DNA of 64,000 nucleotides, from contig CAZYVT010000008.1 in assembly GCA_964651335.1 (NCBI GenBank), positions 1 to 64,000 of the forward strand, written 5' to 3'. Numbering within the stretch: the stretch's first letter is position 1; each line of letters opens with the position of its first letter. This DNA is from 2-02-FULL-66-14 sp964651335. Lineage in GTDB: Bacteria; Pseudomonadota; Gammaproteobacteria; Burkholderiales; SG8-39. Below the pieces are notes generated by a model. That model saw only the letters and a list, made by a program, of their open reading frames with translations. It made no database searches and was not told where the DNA came from. The position numbers and the translations under genes were made by a program. Shown piece after piece: positions 18,683 to 27,999 of this stretch.

Positions 18683-19557
18683 CAGAACAGGCGCTCGGAA
18701 AGAAGGCTCAGGAGGTACTGGCCGTAGGTGCTCTTCGAGAGCGGCTGTGCAAGCGCCCGGAGTTCATCGGCGCTGATCCAGCCCTGACGCCACGCAATTT
18801 CCTCCGGACAGGCGATCTTCAGGCCCTGCCGGCGCTCGATCGTCTCGATGAAGTGCGAGGCTTCGAGCAGCGATTCGTGCGTGCCGGTGTCGAGCCAGGC
18901 GAAACCGCGGCCCATGGAGATCACTGCCAGCTCGCCCCAGGCGAGGTACTGCCGGTTCACATCGGTGATCTCCAGCTCGCCGCGGGCCGAGGGCTGCAGT
19001 TGCGCGGCAATGTCGAGCACCCGATTGTCGTAGAAATAAAGCCCCACCACCGCGTAACGCGATTTGGGCTGTTTCGGCTTTTCCTCGATGCTGATCGCCC
19101 GACCCTGCGCATCGAACTCTACGACGCCGTAGCGTTCCGGATCCTTGACCGGATAAGCAAACACGGTTGCGCCCTTCTGCCGGCCTGCCGCGCGCTTCAG
19201 CATCACCGTCAGTTCGTGGCCGTAGAACAGGTTGTCGCCGAGGACCAGCGAGACCGGGTCCTTGCCGACGAATTCGCGGCCGATGAGGAACGCCTGCGCA
19301 AGACCTCCGGGCGAGGGCTGCACTGCATAGGCCAGTCGCATTCCCCAGCGCGCGCCATCGCCCAGAAGCTGCTCGAATCTGGGAGTGTCCTGAGGCGTGG
19401 AAATGAGCAGGATGTCGCGAATGCCGGCGAGCATCAGCGTCGAGAGCGGATAGTAGACGAGCGGCTTGTCGTACACCGGCAGGAGCTGTTTCGACACCGC
19501 AAGCGTTGCCGGATAAAGCCGCGTGCCCGAGCCGCCGGCGAGGATGATTCCCTTCAC
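18682..19557 (-). CDS. rmlA: Glucose-1-phosphate thymidylyltransferase
   Basis: 291 residues. It makes dTDP-glucose. The N-terminus GIILAGGSGTRLYPAT is the nucleotidyltransferase loop; VYDKPLVYYPLSTLMLAGI, VLGDNLFYG and EKPKQPKS follow. The GTG start overlaps the rmlB stop (GTGA), chosen because the glycine-rich loop must lie at the very N-terminus. Confidence 0.96.
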   Translation of the reverse strand: MKGIILAGGSGTRLYPATLAVSKQLLPVYDKPLVYYPLSTLMLAGIRDILLISTPQDTPRFEQLLGDGARWGMRLAYAVQPSPGGLAQAFLIGREFVGKDPVSLVLGDNLFYGHELTVMLKRAAGRQKGATVFAYPVKDPERYGVVEFDAQGRAISIEEKPKQPKSRYAVVGLYFYDNRVLDIAAQLQPSARGELEITDVNRQYLAWGELAVISMGRGFAWLDTGTHESLLEASHFIETIERRQGLKIACPEEIAWRQGWISADELRALAQPLSKSTYGQYLLSLLSERLF

Positions 19558-20621
19558 GCCGCACCACGCCTGGCGTAGTTGGCGCTGACCCAGATCCGGT
19601 ACGCGCCGCTGGTCACGTCCGCGACCCACTGCTCGTGGTCGAGGTACCAGCGCACCGTTTTCCCCAATCCGGATGCAAAGCTTTCCTTCGGTACCCACCC
19701 CAATTCGGCGCGCAGCTTGGAGGCGTCCATGGCGTAGCGGCGGTCGTGACCGGGCCGGTCCTGCACGAAGGCGATCAGATCTGCATAACGACCGTCCCGT
19801 CGCGGTCTCGCGTCGTCGAGCAGTGCACAGATCGTCCTCACGACATCGATATTCCTTTGCTCGCTTTCGCCGCCGATGTTGTAGGCCTCGCCGGGCCGAC
19901 CGCTCGCCAGGACCGCGCGTATCGCCGCACAGTGGTCGAGCACGTAAAGCCAGTCGCGCACGTTTTGGCCGTCGCCGTACACCGGCAACGGCCTCTCCTG
20001 GAGCGCGTTGTGAACCATCAACGGTATGAGCTTTTCGGGAAACTGGTACGGTCCGTAGTTGTTCGAGCAGTTGGTCGTGATCACCGGCAGGCCGTAGCTG
20101 TGGTGATAGGCGCGCACGAGGTGGTCCGACCCGGCCTTCGAGGCGGCGTAGGGGCTGTTCGGGGCGTACGGCGTCGTCTCCGTGAAGGCGGGGTCGCTCT
20201 CCCCGAGCGAGCCGTAGACCTCGTCCGTCGATACGTGCAGAAAACGGAACGCATCTTTCTCCGCACCCGGCAGTTCGCCCCAGTACGCGCGCGCTTCCTC
20301 GAGCAGGCTGAACGTTCCCACCAGGTTCGTTTGCACGAATTCGGCCGGACCGTGGATCGAGCGATCGACGTGGCTTTCGGCAGCGAAGTGCACCACCGCG
20401 CGCGGCCGATGGCGCGCAAACAGCTCGCGTACGAGCGCCCGATCGCAGATGTCGCCCTGCACGAACGCATGCCGCACGTCGCCGGCGAGCGACTCCAGGT
20501 TCCGGATGTTGCCTGCATAGGTCAGCTTGTCGAGATTGGCGATCGGCTCGCCGGTCGCGGCGAGGGTCGACAAGACGAAGTTGGAACCGATGAAACCGGC
20601 GCCACCGGTAACGAATAGCAT
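19554..20621 (-). CDS. rmlB: dTDP-glucose 4,6-dehydratase
   Basis: 355 residues, first gene of the rmlBACD run. It has VTGGAGFIGSNFV, the active-site triad in HVSTDEVYGSL and YAASKAGSDHLVRAY, and the family stretch TNCSNNYGPYQFPEKLIPL. It turns dTDP-glucose into dTDP-4-keto-6-deoxyglucose. It begins 13 bp after the aminotransferase gene, so the whole glycan locus may be one long transcript. Confidence 0.97.
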   Translation of the reverse strand: MLFVTGGAGFIGSNFVLSTLAATGEPIANLDKLTYAGNIRNLESLAGDVRHAFVQGDICDRALVRELFARHRPRAVVHFAAESHVDRSIHGPAEFVQTNLVGTFSLLEEARAYWGELPGAEKDAFRFLHVSTDEVYGSLGESDPAFTETTPYAPNSPYAASKAGSDHLVRAYHHSYGLPVITTNCSNNYGPYQFPEKLIPLMVHNALQERPLPVYGDGQNVRDWLYVLDHCAAIRAVLASGRPGEAYNIGGESEQRNIDVVRTICALLDDARPRRDGRYADLIAFVQDRPGHDRRYAMDASKLRAELGWVPKESFASGLGKTVRWYLDHEQWVADVTSGAYRIWVSANYARRGAA

Positions 20622-20634
20622 GGCGTTCGCGATT

Positions 20635-21720
20635 CTAGAGCACCTGCGATACCGCTTCGACGACCCGGTCCTGCGCCGCCTCGGTCAGGTACGGGTGCAT
20701 CGGCAAACTGATCACCTCTCGCGCGAGGCGCTCGGCGGCCGGAAACGCGGCGCCGGGTGAAAGCTCCGCATAGGCCGGCTGCTGGTGAAGCGCAAGCGGG
20801 TAGTGAATCGCGGTCGGAATGCCCTTCGCCCTGAGTCGCGACTCCAACGCGGCGCGATCCCTGACGCGCACCGTGTATTGCGCGTAGACACTGGCGCGGT
20901 CCGGCTTGACGCGCAACGTACGCACGCGCGGCGCCAGCAGCGCGTTGTACCGATTCCCGATCGCGATGCGCCGCCCGATCTCCCAGTCGAAGCGCTCGAG
21001 CTTCGCGAGCACGACCGCGCACTGGATCGAATCCATGCGTCCGCCGACGCCGATGCGGGAATGATAGTAGCGGCGTTCCTGGCCGTGCACGCGGATCTCG
21101 CGCATCGCTGCAGCAAGCGCATCGTCGTTGGTGAAGATCGCGCCGCCGTCGCCGTAGCAGCCCAGGGGCTTCGAGGGGAAAAAGCTGGTGCAGCCGACGG
21201 TCGAGAGGTTGGCGCTCTTGCGGCCCTGGTAGGTCGCGCCGAAGCTTTGCGCCGCATCCTCGATCACCGGCAGCTTATGCCGGGCGGCAATCGCATTGAT
21301 CTCATCCATGTCGGCCGGCTGCCCGTACAGGGACACCGGCATGATCGCCCGGGTGCGCGACGTGACCGCCGCCTCGAGTCGCGAGACATCGATGTTCGCG
21401 GTGTCCTCCTCCACGTCCGCGTACACCGGCCTCGCGCCGAGGAGCACGATCATTTCCGCGGTCGCGACGAACGTGAAAGGGCTGGTGACCACCTCGTCGC
21501 CCGGCTTCACGCCGAGCGCCATCATCGCGATCAGCAGCGCTTCGGTGCCCGAGGCGACCGCAATGCAGTGCCGGGCGCCGGCATACGCCTCGAGCCTTTC
21601 CTCCATTTCCCGCACTTCCGGTCCCATGATGTACTGGCCGTGATCGAGCACGCGCTGGATGCGTGCATCGATGCTTTGCTTGAGCGCCGCGTATTGCGCC
21701 TTCAGATCGATGAATTCCAT
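20635..21720 (-). CDS. DegT/DnrJ/EryC1/StrS-family sugar aminotransferase (WbpE-like)
   Basis: About 361 residues, PLP-dependent. SGTEAL near residue 60, PVIEDAAQSFGA with the PLP Asp, and the Schiff-base Lys in FFPSKPLGCYGDGG. N-terminal EFIDLKAQYAALK and VNHRxxxY-like GGRMDSIQCAV are typical of aminotransferases that make 2,3-diamino uronic acid or related amino sugars (WbpE/WlbC type). I start at the ATG at 21720; in-frame ATG 21726 and TTG 21750 are alternatives. No matching acetyltransferase or dehydrogenase partner lies in the window, so the product is uncertain. Confidence 0.85.
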   Translation of the reverse strand: MEFIDLKAQYAALKQSIDARIQRVLDHGQYIMGPEVREMEERLEAYAGARHCIAVASGTEALLIAMMALGVKPGDEVVTSPFTFVATAEMIVLLGARPVYADVEEDTANIDVSRLEAAVTSRTRAIMPVSLYGQPADMDEINAIAARHKLPVIEDAAQSFGATYQGRKSANLSTVGCTSFFPSKPLGCYGDGGAIFTNDDALAAAMREIRVHGQERRYYHSRIGVGGRMDSIQCAVVLAKLERFDWEIGRRIAIGNRYNALLAPRVRTLRVKPDRASVYAQYTVRVRDRAALESRLRAKGIPTAIHYPLALHQQPAYAELSPGAAFPAAERLAREVISLPMHPYLTEAAQDRVVEAVSQVL

Positions 21721-21733
21721 GCCCATGCCTTCA

Positions 21734-22837
21734 TCACGCCCCTCGTCCAAGCAGCTCTTGCGCGGCGGCCCAGACGCGCCCGACCTCGAGCGTGACCAGG
21801 CAGTCGCTCACTTTGCCGCCGCCGCAACCGTCAAGACCACAGGGCCGGCAGCTGAAGCCTGCGCTTGCAACGACGCGGTGGCGGCCGAACCGTGGCACGC
21901 CCCACGGCGCCCACAGGGCTTCTCCGGAGGGCCCGAAGAGCGCGACGGCGGGCGTACCGACGGCGGCCGCGATGTGCATGGGGGCCGAGTCCACACCGAT
22001 GAAGAGCCGCGCTTGCGCCGCAAGCGCGGCAAGCTCCTTCAGCGAAAGCTGTGCGGAAAGGTTCGCCGCCACGGGCCGCGCAACGCGTTGCAGAATGTCA
22101 TCGATCATTTGAGTTTCCGCAGCGTCGGGAGCCGCGGTGAGGACGACCGGCCAGCCCTCGCCATGCAGCCGGTCGATCAACGCAGCCATCTTCTCTGCCG
22201 GCCAGCATTTGAAGCGCCAGCGCGACGACGGGTGCACATGCACAAAGCGCTCGCGTACGAGGCCGTGACCGGCGAGCAGCGCCGCGATGTTTTCCTCCGC
22301 CGCCGCACCCGGAACCAGCGTCAGCGCGCGTTCCTCCGCGCCGGGATAGATGCCGATGCGGCGCAGCGCGTCCAGGTTGCGCTCTACGACGTGGCGGCCG
22401 CCGGCGCGAGGCTCGGAAAAGAAGTGCGTGAAACTGCGCCGCCAGAAGCGGCCGCGGCCCGCGACCACCGGCGCGACCGCCCACCGCGCGCCTGTCGCGC
22501 GCGCGATCCACGCTCCGCGCCAGTGCTCCGTCAGATGCACTACAAGGTCGTAGCGTCGCGCGCGCAGCTCGGCCAACAGACCCCATTCGGCGCGGGCGCG
22601 TGCTGCAGCGGCCAAGTTCTTCCAGCCGCGATCGATGCAATGCACCCGGCCGATCGACGGGTGCCCCGCCAGCATCGGCGCGGTTTCCGCGTACACGAGC
22701 GCGTCGAGCTCCGCCTGTGGCGCCCGACGCTTGAGCGCGGAAAACACAGGCGACGACAGGAGCACGTCGCCCAGATGGCGCAATTTGATGACAAGCGCGC
22801 TACGCACGGCTGCGACGGGAACGGGATCCTCGACCAT
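21734..22837 (-). CDS. waaQ: Lipopolysaccharide heptosyltransferase III-like (GT9)
   Basis: 367 residues, GT9. Catalytic Asp in LVIKLRHLGDVLLSSPVF, the WaaQ-type HVHPSSRWRFKCWP, and ADP-heptose motif FIGVDSAPMHIAAAVGTPAVALFGPS. The SRWRFKCW stretch distinguishes it from WaaC and WaaF and fits heptosyltransferases that add a side-branch heptose. The C-terminus has a Cys/Gly cluster (SCRPCGLDGCGGG) that is also seen in relatives. The start is the ATG at 22837. Confidence 0.82.
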   Translation of the reverse strand: MVEDPVPVAAVRSALVIKLRHLGDVLLSSPVFSALKRRAPQAELDALVYAETAPMLAGHPSIGRVHCIDRGWKNLAAAARARAEWGLLAELRARRYDLVVHLTEHWRGAWIARATGARWAVAPVVAGRGRFWRRSFTHFFSEPRAGGRHVVERNLDALRRIGIYPGAEERALTLVPGAAAEENIAALLAGHGLVRERFVHVHPSSRWRFKCWPAEKMAALIDRLHGEGWPVVLTAAPDAAETQMIDDILQRVARPVAANLSAQLSLKELAALAAQARLFIGVDSAPMHIAAAVGTPAVALFGPSGEALWAPWGVPRFGRHRVVASAGFSCRPCGLDGCGGGKVSDCLVTLEVGRVWAAAQELLGRGA

Positions 22838-22878
22838 CGGGGCGGACGATAGCACGGCGCTACACGCGCGCGACGGCG

Positions 22879-23919
22879 CTACGGCTGGCGCAAATCCACC
22901 GAAGCTTGCGGTGCGGGTCTTCCCAGCAGACGCGCATAGGCAGCGCTCGCTTCGCGCGGCGCGATGTCCGCCACCTGGCGCGTGTCCTTCTGCAACAGCT
23001 CGTAGGGCGCGCCCCAGGGATGCCAGCGGGCCGCATCCGAATGTCCGAACAGGCACACGATCGGCTTTCCCAGCGCCGCGGCAAGATGCATCGCCCCGCC
23101 ATCGCAGCAGATGACTTCGTCGCATTGCGCGAGCGCCGCGATCAGCTCCTTGAGCCGTTGCGTCGGGACCGGCAGTACCGGCAATCCGGCCATTTCCGCG
23201 ATCATCGTTTGCGCCTTGTCGTCGTCGCCGGGGTGCAGGCGGTCGTCGCTCGCCCCGGGCGCCCACAGCAGCAGGAACGAAGCGCCCGCTGCGCGGTGCA
23301 GATCCTTTGCGACCTCGGCGAAATTCGCCGTCGGCCAACGCTGTGAGGGCTTGCGCGCGCTGATATGAAGGCCGATGAGCTTGCGCGGGCGAGCGCCCCA
23401 GTGCTTCAGGATTCTCGAGGCAAGTGCAGCGGCGTTCCGCGGATCGGCAACCACATGCGTGGGTGGTGCTTCGTAACGCAACCCCATGTGCGCCAGCAGA
23501 TTGCAGCACTGCTCGACTTCGTGCGCACCCGCAGCAGCGTCGGCGGGACCGCGCACGAGCGTGCGATGGGCGCCGATCCAGCGGGCAAACCATAGTGCGC
23601 TCGCGTGAGGCCCCCCCGGGAGCAGCGCCCAATCGAAGCGCTCGCGGCGCAGTTCGAATGCGAGCCGCACGCGCCGCGCGTAGACGCCAAGCACGCTCTC
23701 GCCCTCAGCGCGGTGCTTCGCCTTGGTGTAGGCGTACGCGGCGTCGAGGTCCGGATTGCCGGCAAGCGCGGGCGCGTTGTAGCGCGTCGCGAGCGCCGCG
23801 ATCCGCGCCCGGGGAAGCTGGGCACGCAGTGACCGGATGAGCGGCGTCGTGCAGACCAGATCGCCGATATTGTCGCGGCGGATCACCAGGATTCGCGGCG
23901 CGCCCTCTGCCGGGCTCAT
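22879..23919 (-). CDS. GT9-family glycosyltransferase (heptosyltransferase-like)
   Basis: 346 residues. N-terminal ILVIRRDNIGDLVCTTPLIR (catalytic Asp), LIGLHISARKPSQRWP, and nucleotide-binding ICCDGGAMHLAAALGKPIVCLFGHS. It belongs with ADP-heptose:LPS heptosyltransferases but the acceptor cannot be read. The ATG overlaps the preceding methyltransferase stop (ATGA). It is one of four GT9 genes in the window. Confidence 0.85.
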   Translation of the reverse strand: MSPAEGAPRILVIRRDNIGDLVCTTPLIRSLRAQLPRARIAALATRYNAPALAGNPDLDAAYAYTKAKHRAEGESVLGVYARRVRLAFELRRERFDWALLPGGPHASALWFARWIGAHRTLVRGPADAAAGAHEVEQCCNLLAHMGLRYEAPPTHVVADPRNAAALASRILKHWGARPRKLIGLHISARKPSQRWPTANFAEVAKDLHRAAGASFLLLWAPGASDDRLHPGDDDKAQTMIAEMAGLPVLPVPTQRLKELIAALAQCDEVICCDGGAMHLAAALGKPIVCLFGHSDAARWHPWGAPYELLQKDTRQVADIAPREASAAYARLLGRPAPQASVDLRQP

Positions 23920-24878
23920 CGTGGCCGCAGGTAAAAGCAGGCCGTGTCGCCGTCGCGCATCGAGTTGAGCTCGACAGCCGCGCGCAGGAAGCGCCTCCAC
24001 TCGGCCGCGGTGAATGCGGCCTTCGACTTGCCGTATTGATAGGCGTCTCCCTGCTCGGCCGGGATTCCGCGGAGATAGAGCTCGCTGCCGACGAACTGCG
24101 ACTTGGTCGAATCGTAGGTCACTTCGGCCACCTCGAACCCGGCCGCCGACGCGGCGAGGTGCAGGCTTTTCACCGTATGCAGGAAAAGATGCCGCGGCGG
24201 GTCCCACGCCGCCCAGTGCACTCCATACTTGCGGTGCGCGTACGAGTCGGCGACCGGGATTCGCAACAGCAGCGTCCCGTCATTGCGCACGATGCGCCGA
24301 AGCTCGCGCAAAGTGCCCAGACAGTCGGGCATGTGCTCGAACGAATGGTGCAGCATGACGAATTCGAACGACCGATCGAGTTCGCCGACGGACTTCCTGA
24401 GCACCCGGACGCCGTTACCGTAATCGATATCGCTTTCGAGGAATGGATCCACGCCGAGGAGATTGCGGAATCCCTCGCGTTGCAGCTTGAGCAGCAGACC
24501 ACCCGTCCCGCAGCCGATGTCCACGATCGCGGAGTCCAGGCCCACCCGGCCGCGTGCCAGCCAGTCGAAATGTTCCGCGCGTTTGGACAGCCAGGCAAGC
24601 ATGGAGCCGACAACGGTGCGTTCCCCGAGAAATGCGCGGGTACGGGCTGCGCGCAGACGCAGCACGAAATCCGCCTGCCGCTTGTCCTTGGGTGGCTTGT
24701 AGGAATAGTAGGCCTGCGGGTAATAGCGGCCGAGGTCTTCGGGTACCTGGACCATCTGCAAGCAACCGCAATAACCGCACTCGAGGTATTCGAAGCTCTC
24801 GCCCCAGCCGAACATCATCTCGCGTGGGTAATGCAGCCGATTCGCCTTCTCATTGCCGCAGATTCTGCAGGCGATCAT
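23916..24878 (-). CDS. Class I SAM-dependent methyltransferase with N-terminal zinc ribbon
   Basis: 320 residues. An N-terminal four-cysteine zinc-ribbon-like module (CRICGNEK and CGYCGC, residues 4-40) is followed by a Rossmann methyltransferase with motif I VDIGCGTGGLLLKL near residue 110 and HHSFEHMPD. The arrangement resembles the methyltransferases of sugar and glycan clusters. Target unknown. Coupled by ATGA overlaps on both sides. Confidence 0.8.
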   Translation of the reverse strand: MIACRICGNEKANRLHYPREMMFGWGESFEYLECGYCGCLQMVQVPEDLGRYYPQAYYSYKPPKDKRQADFVLRLRAARTRAFLGERTVVGSMLAWLSKRAEHFDWLARGRVGLDSAIVDIGCGTGGLLLKLQREGFRNLLGVDPFLESDIDYGNGVRVLRKSVGELDRSFEFVMLHHSFEHMPDCLGTLRELRRIVRNDGTLLLRIPVADSYAHRKYGVHWAAWDPPRHLFLHTVKSLHLAASAAGFEVAEVTYDSTKSQFVGSELYLRGIPAEQGDAYQYGKSKAAFTAAEWRRFLRAAVELNSMRDGDTACFYLRPR

Positions 24879-25843
24879 CGAGGCCGCTCCTTTCCGTTCG
24901 CCGTGCCGCGGGCGCGCAGATCGCGTACTGCGCCGATGAGGTGCGTCGCGCGGTGCGCATAGGTATGTTGAGCAGTGACGCGCGCATGCGCCGCTTCTGC
25001 GATTGCGCGCGCTTCATCGAAGTGCGCAAGGTAATGACGGATCTTGGCGACGCAATCTTCCACGCCCGCGTAGTCGACCCATTCCTTTCCCGCGACGAAG
25101 TCGTCGGCCGCGTGCCGCCGCGCATCGCTCAGCAGGAATCCTCCGCAGGCCGGGATCCCATAGCAGCGCTCCGGCAGTCCCCAGCTGCGCTCGCCTGCGT
25201 CGTCGGCCGCCGCGCCTGCACTGAGATTGATCCGGCTGGTCTGGATCAGGCGAACCTGCTCCGCGGTGCTCATTGCGGACGAATCGAACAGCGCGAGCCG
25301 GATGGACTCGCGAGCCAGCCGTTCGCGCAGGGCGTGCAGCAACGCCACGCGCGCGCGATGCTCGGGAAAGCGTACCGCATCCAGGTTGCCGATGAACGAG
25401 ACGTCATATTCGTATGCCGAGGCAGCGCGTAGCGATTCGAGGCTGCGCTGTCCCAGGTTGTAGGCGGAGAGTCGCGCCGCATTGGGAAGGTAGAGTACCC
25501 GTTCCGCGAACCGATGCGCCCCTTGCAGCGAGTGGGAGGCGTAGAGATCGAGCAGGCGAAGCCTTGCCATGAGCCACAGCCTTCGCCGCCGGACGCCCTT
25601 GTACCAGGGCGCGTCGCGGTCAATACCGACCAGCGCGACCCCGAGCGGTCGAAACGCGCGCGTAAGTCGCCACAGCTCGCGTAAGTGCCGCGCCGCATCG
25701 CAGAAATCGACCAGGCAGGCCTCGCTCCCGCCCAGGCTTGCGTCATCGGCGCGCGACACATTGCGCAGCAGGCTGCAGCCCGCGCCCAGCAGCGCTTCCT
25801 CAAGGGGGACGAAGGGTTTGCGGAAATTGACAATCAGCCGCAT
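24875..25843 (-). CDS. CgeB-like glycosyltransferase
   Basis: About 322 residues from the ATG at 25843 (RLIVNFRKPF). The N-terminal half is weakly conserved. The C-terminal half resembles the glycosyltransferase domain of CgeB-type proteins: YDVSFIGNLDAVRFPEHRARV, then RINLSAG and LPERCYGIPACGGFLLSD, a typical donor-binding region. It overlaps the neighbouring GT4 gene by 10 bp. Donor and acceptor are unknown. Confidence 0.7.
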   Translation of the reverse strand: MRLIVNFRKPFVPLEEALLGAGCSLLRNVSRADDASLGGSEACLVDFCDAARHLRELWRLTRAFRPLGVALVGIDRDAPWYKGVRRRRLWLMARLRLLDLYASHSLQGAHRFAERVLYLPNAARLSAYNLGQRSLESLRAASAYEYDVSFIGNLDAVRFPEHRARVALLHALRERLARESIRLALFDSSAMSTAEQVRLIQTSRINLSAGAAADDAGERSWGLPERCYGIPACGGFLLSDARRHAADDFVAGKEWVDYAGVEDCVAKIRHYLAHFDEARAIAEAAHARVTAQHTYAHRATHLIGAVRDLRARGTANGKERPR

Positions 25844-27000
25844 TCCGACTCGCGCTCCGGGAGCACGCCGCGCGCGCCTAGCCACGAGAGCAGTCCCGCG
25901 ACGCGCGCGCGAAACGCCTCCGGCGCAAAGCGTGCCAGATGGGTCGCTGCCGCCGCGCGCTCGATGCGAAAGGGCGCCGATGCGAGCCGCAGGAGCAACC
26001 GCTCGAAGCCGGCGCCCCGATCGCTGCGCGGATCGGGATAGAGCAGCCCTGTAACCTCCGGGGCAACGGTCTCGCTGAAAGGCGGCGCGTCCACTGCGAG
26101 CACCGGACAGCCACAGGCCTGCGCCTCGAGCACATTGAGTCCGAGCGCCTCCTTTTCCGGCAAGCCGGTCATCAGGTAATCGAGCCGGCGGTATACCGTC
26201 CCGACCTGCGTCTGGCCGCCCCAGAACCTGACGCGGTCACGCAGTGGCGACAGTGCGCGACGGAGATCGCGCACCGAGGCGTAGCCGCCGGCGCCGAAGA
26301 TCTCCAGCCGAAACCGCGGGTGACGCGCAAGCACTGGCGCCAAGTGGCGAAACAGCAGCGGGAACTGCTTGATCGGCGTCAGCCGCGACACGATCCCGAG
26401 CGTGATCCCCGGCAGGCGCGCATACGCCGGGCGGGTGCGGCTGCGATCGTAGAGGCGGTAGCCGAGGCCGAACAGACGATCACGCAGTTTGCGCGGATCC
26501 CAGGCGTAGGGGCTCGCGGCATGCACCGGCGCATCCTCGTCGCCCCGCCCTTCGAGCTGCGCAGCCCCGTAGAGCGGTTCGGGATAGAGGTTTGTCATTC
26601 CAGCAGCGCGCAAGCTTGCGAGCACGTGTCCCGAGACCGCGAACAGCAATTCATAGGGCCTGAGTGATGCCGGGTCGCGGCCGTAGAGCGGCATGTGGGC
26701 AAATGCACTCAATCGGTGCCCGGCGCGCCGCAGCGGCGCGACCTCTGCCTCCGATCCCGGCGTGTGGAAAGCAAGCCAGCAGGAGCGGGACGGCAGGTGG
26801 CGGCCGATCCCATCGATCCGCTGCACCGGAATGACCCGGGTCGTGGCAGGCAGGTGTCGTTCCCAGAATGACGCGTCGGGATGAGCGAAGAGCACGGTGC
26901 GCACCCCAAGCGTTTCCAGGGCCCTGGCGAAGAAGGCGGTATAGACCTCGCCGCCGCCAAAACCGCGCTGCAGATTCACTTGATGGCAGACCGGCGCCAC
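25834..27000 (-). CDS. Family 4 glycosyltransferase (GT-B)
   Basis: 388 residues. N-terminal GFGGGEVYTAFFARALETLG is the acceptor-side glycine loop. GIVSRLTPIKQFPLLF is the Rossmann donor entry, and EKEALGLNVLEAQACGCPVLAV is the E-X7-E donor motif. The start is GTG at 27000. The acceptor is unknown. It is part of the leftward glycan operon, 9 bp after the GT2 gene. Confidence 0.85.
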   Translation of the reverse strand: MAPVCHQVNLQRGFGGGEVYTAFFARALETLGVRTVLFAHPDASFWERHLPATTRVIPVQRIDGIGRHLPSRSCWLAFHTPGSEAEVAPLRRAGHRLSAFAHMPLYGRDPASLRPYELLFAVSGHVLASLRAAGMTNLYPEPLYGAAQLEGRGDEDAPVHAASPYAWDPRKLRDRLFGLGYRLYDRSRTRPAYARLPGITLGIVSRLTPIKQFPLLFRHLAPVLARHPRFRLEIFGAGGYASVRDLRRALSPLRDRVRFWGGQTQVGTVYRRLDYLMTGLPEKEALGLNVLEAQACGCPVLAVDAPPFSETVAPEVTGLLYPDPRSDRGAGFERLLLRLASAPFRIERAAAATHLARFAPEAFRARVAGLLSWLGARGVLPERESECG

Positions 27001-27009
27001 GCGCTTCCG

Positions 27010-27990
27010 TCAGAGCGCGGCAAGCGCCTTGAGGTAGTTGCGCGCGATGCGCCGTTTCTGCCGCGCCTCGACGGCGTTGCGCCAGAGCAGTGAGTGGAGC
27101 TTCTCGCGCCGCAGGCGCCGCTGGCATTCGCGGCGCGTCTCAGGGGAGTGGATTTTTCGCAGTTTGTGAAAGATCGAGAGCGCCCCGTCCACGAGCTGCC
27201 AGCGCAGGAGCCGCTGCAGCTCCGGGTCATCCTCGAGAGTGCGGGCGATCGCGTCCAGATCGCGCGCGTTGTGCAGCGAGCTTGCGATTACCAGCAGCAG
27301 GCGGCGGTCGGATTCTTCGGGATCGAAGCTGCGCACGCGCTGGCGGTAATGATACCCGGGCGTGGGCTCGTACATCAGCCGCTCGGAGAGCAGCAGCATG
27401 CGCGTGGTCCAGGGAACGTCCTCGTGGATGAACGGCGGAACGAAGCGCAAGCCACGGGATTCGATCAGCTCGCGCCGGTAGACGTGCATCCAGACCATGT
27501 GCAGAAGGCTACGGTCGCGCAGCCGGGCACGCAGGAAGTCCGCACCGCGGAGTATGCCAGCAGGAAATGAATCATTGAACACCGGATAGTCCGGCCGCCG
27601 GTCCTCGAAGTGATACGTCGCGTTGCCCACCGCCATGTCGAGACCGTTCTCCACGCACAGTCCGAGCAGACGCTCGTAGTAGCCATGATCGAACCAGTCG
27701 TCCGAATCGGCGAACGCGACGTAACGGCCGCCCGCCAGAGCAAGGCCCGTGTTGCGTGCCGCGGACAGGCCGGCGTTCTGCTGCCGCACGATCCGCACCT
27801 GCGGGCGGTTGCGAGCGAACGCGGCGAGCAGCCGCGGGCATTCGTCCGTGCTGCCGTCGTCCACAATGAGAATTTCCGCGACCCCGGCCGGGAGCGTGCC
27901 GAGGCTTTCGAGAAAGCGCGGCAGAAACGGCGCCACGTTGTAGACCGGCACGACGATGCTCAGTGGCGGGCGCGTTGCGTCGGCGGGCAC
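27010..27990 (-). CDS. Family 2 glycosyltransferase
   Basis: 326 residues, GT-A fold. LSIVVPVYNVAPFLPRFLESL, ILIVDDGSTDECPRLL, GLSAARNTGLALAGGRYVAF and DXD in FADSDDWFD. The C-terminal region (residues 220-320) is helical and basic. It resembles capsule and O-antigen transferases. GTG start. It lies between the GT4 and FkbM genes with 9-bp gaps. Confidence 0.88.
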   Translation of the reverse strand: MPADATRPPLSIVVPVYNVAPFLPRFLESLGTLPAGVAEILIVDDGSTDECPRLLAAFARNRPQVRIVRQQNAGLSAARNTGLALAGGRYVAFADSDDWFDHGYYERLLGLCVENGLDMAVGNATYHFEDRRPDYPVFNDSFPAGILRGADFLRARLRDRSLLHMVWMHVYRRELIESRGLRFVPPFIHEDVPWTTRMLLLSERLMYEPTPGYHYRQRVRSFDPEESDRRLLLVIASSLHNARDLDAIARTLEDDPELQRLLRWQLVDGALSIFHKLRKIHSPETRRECQRRLRREKLHSLLWRNAVEARQKRRIARNYLKALAAL

Positions 27991-27999
27991 GATGGCACT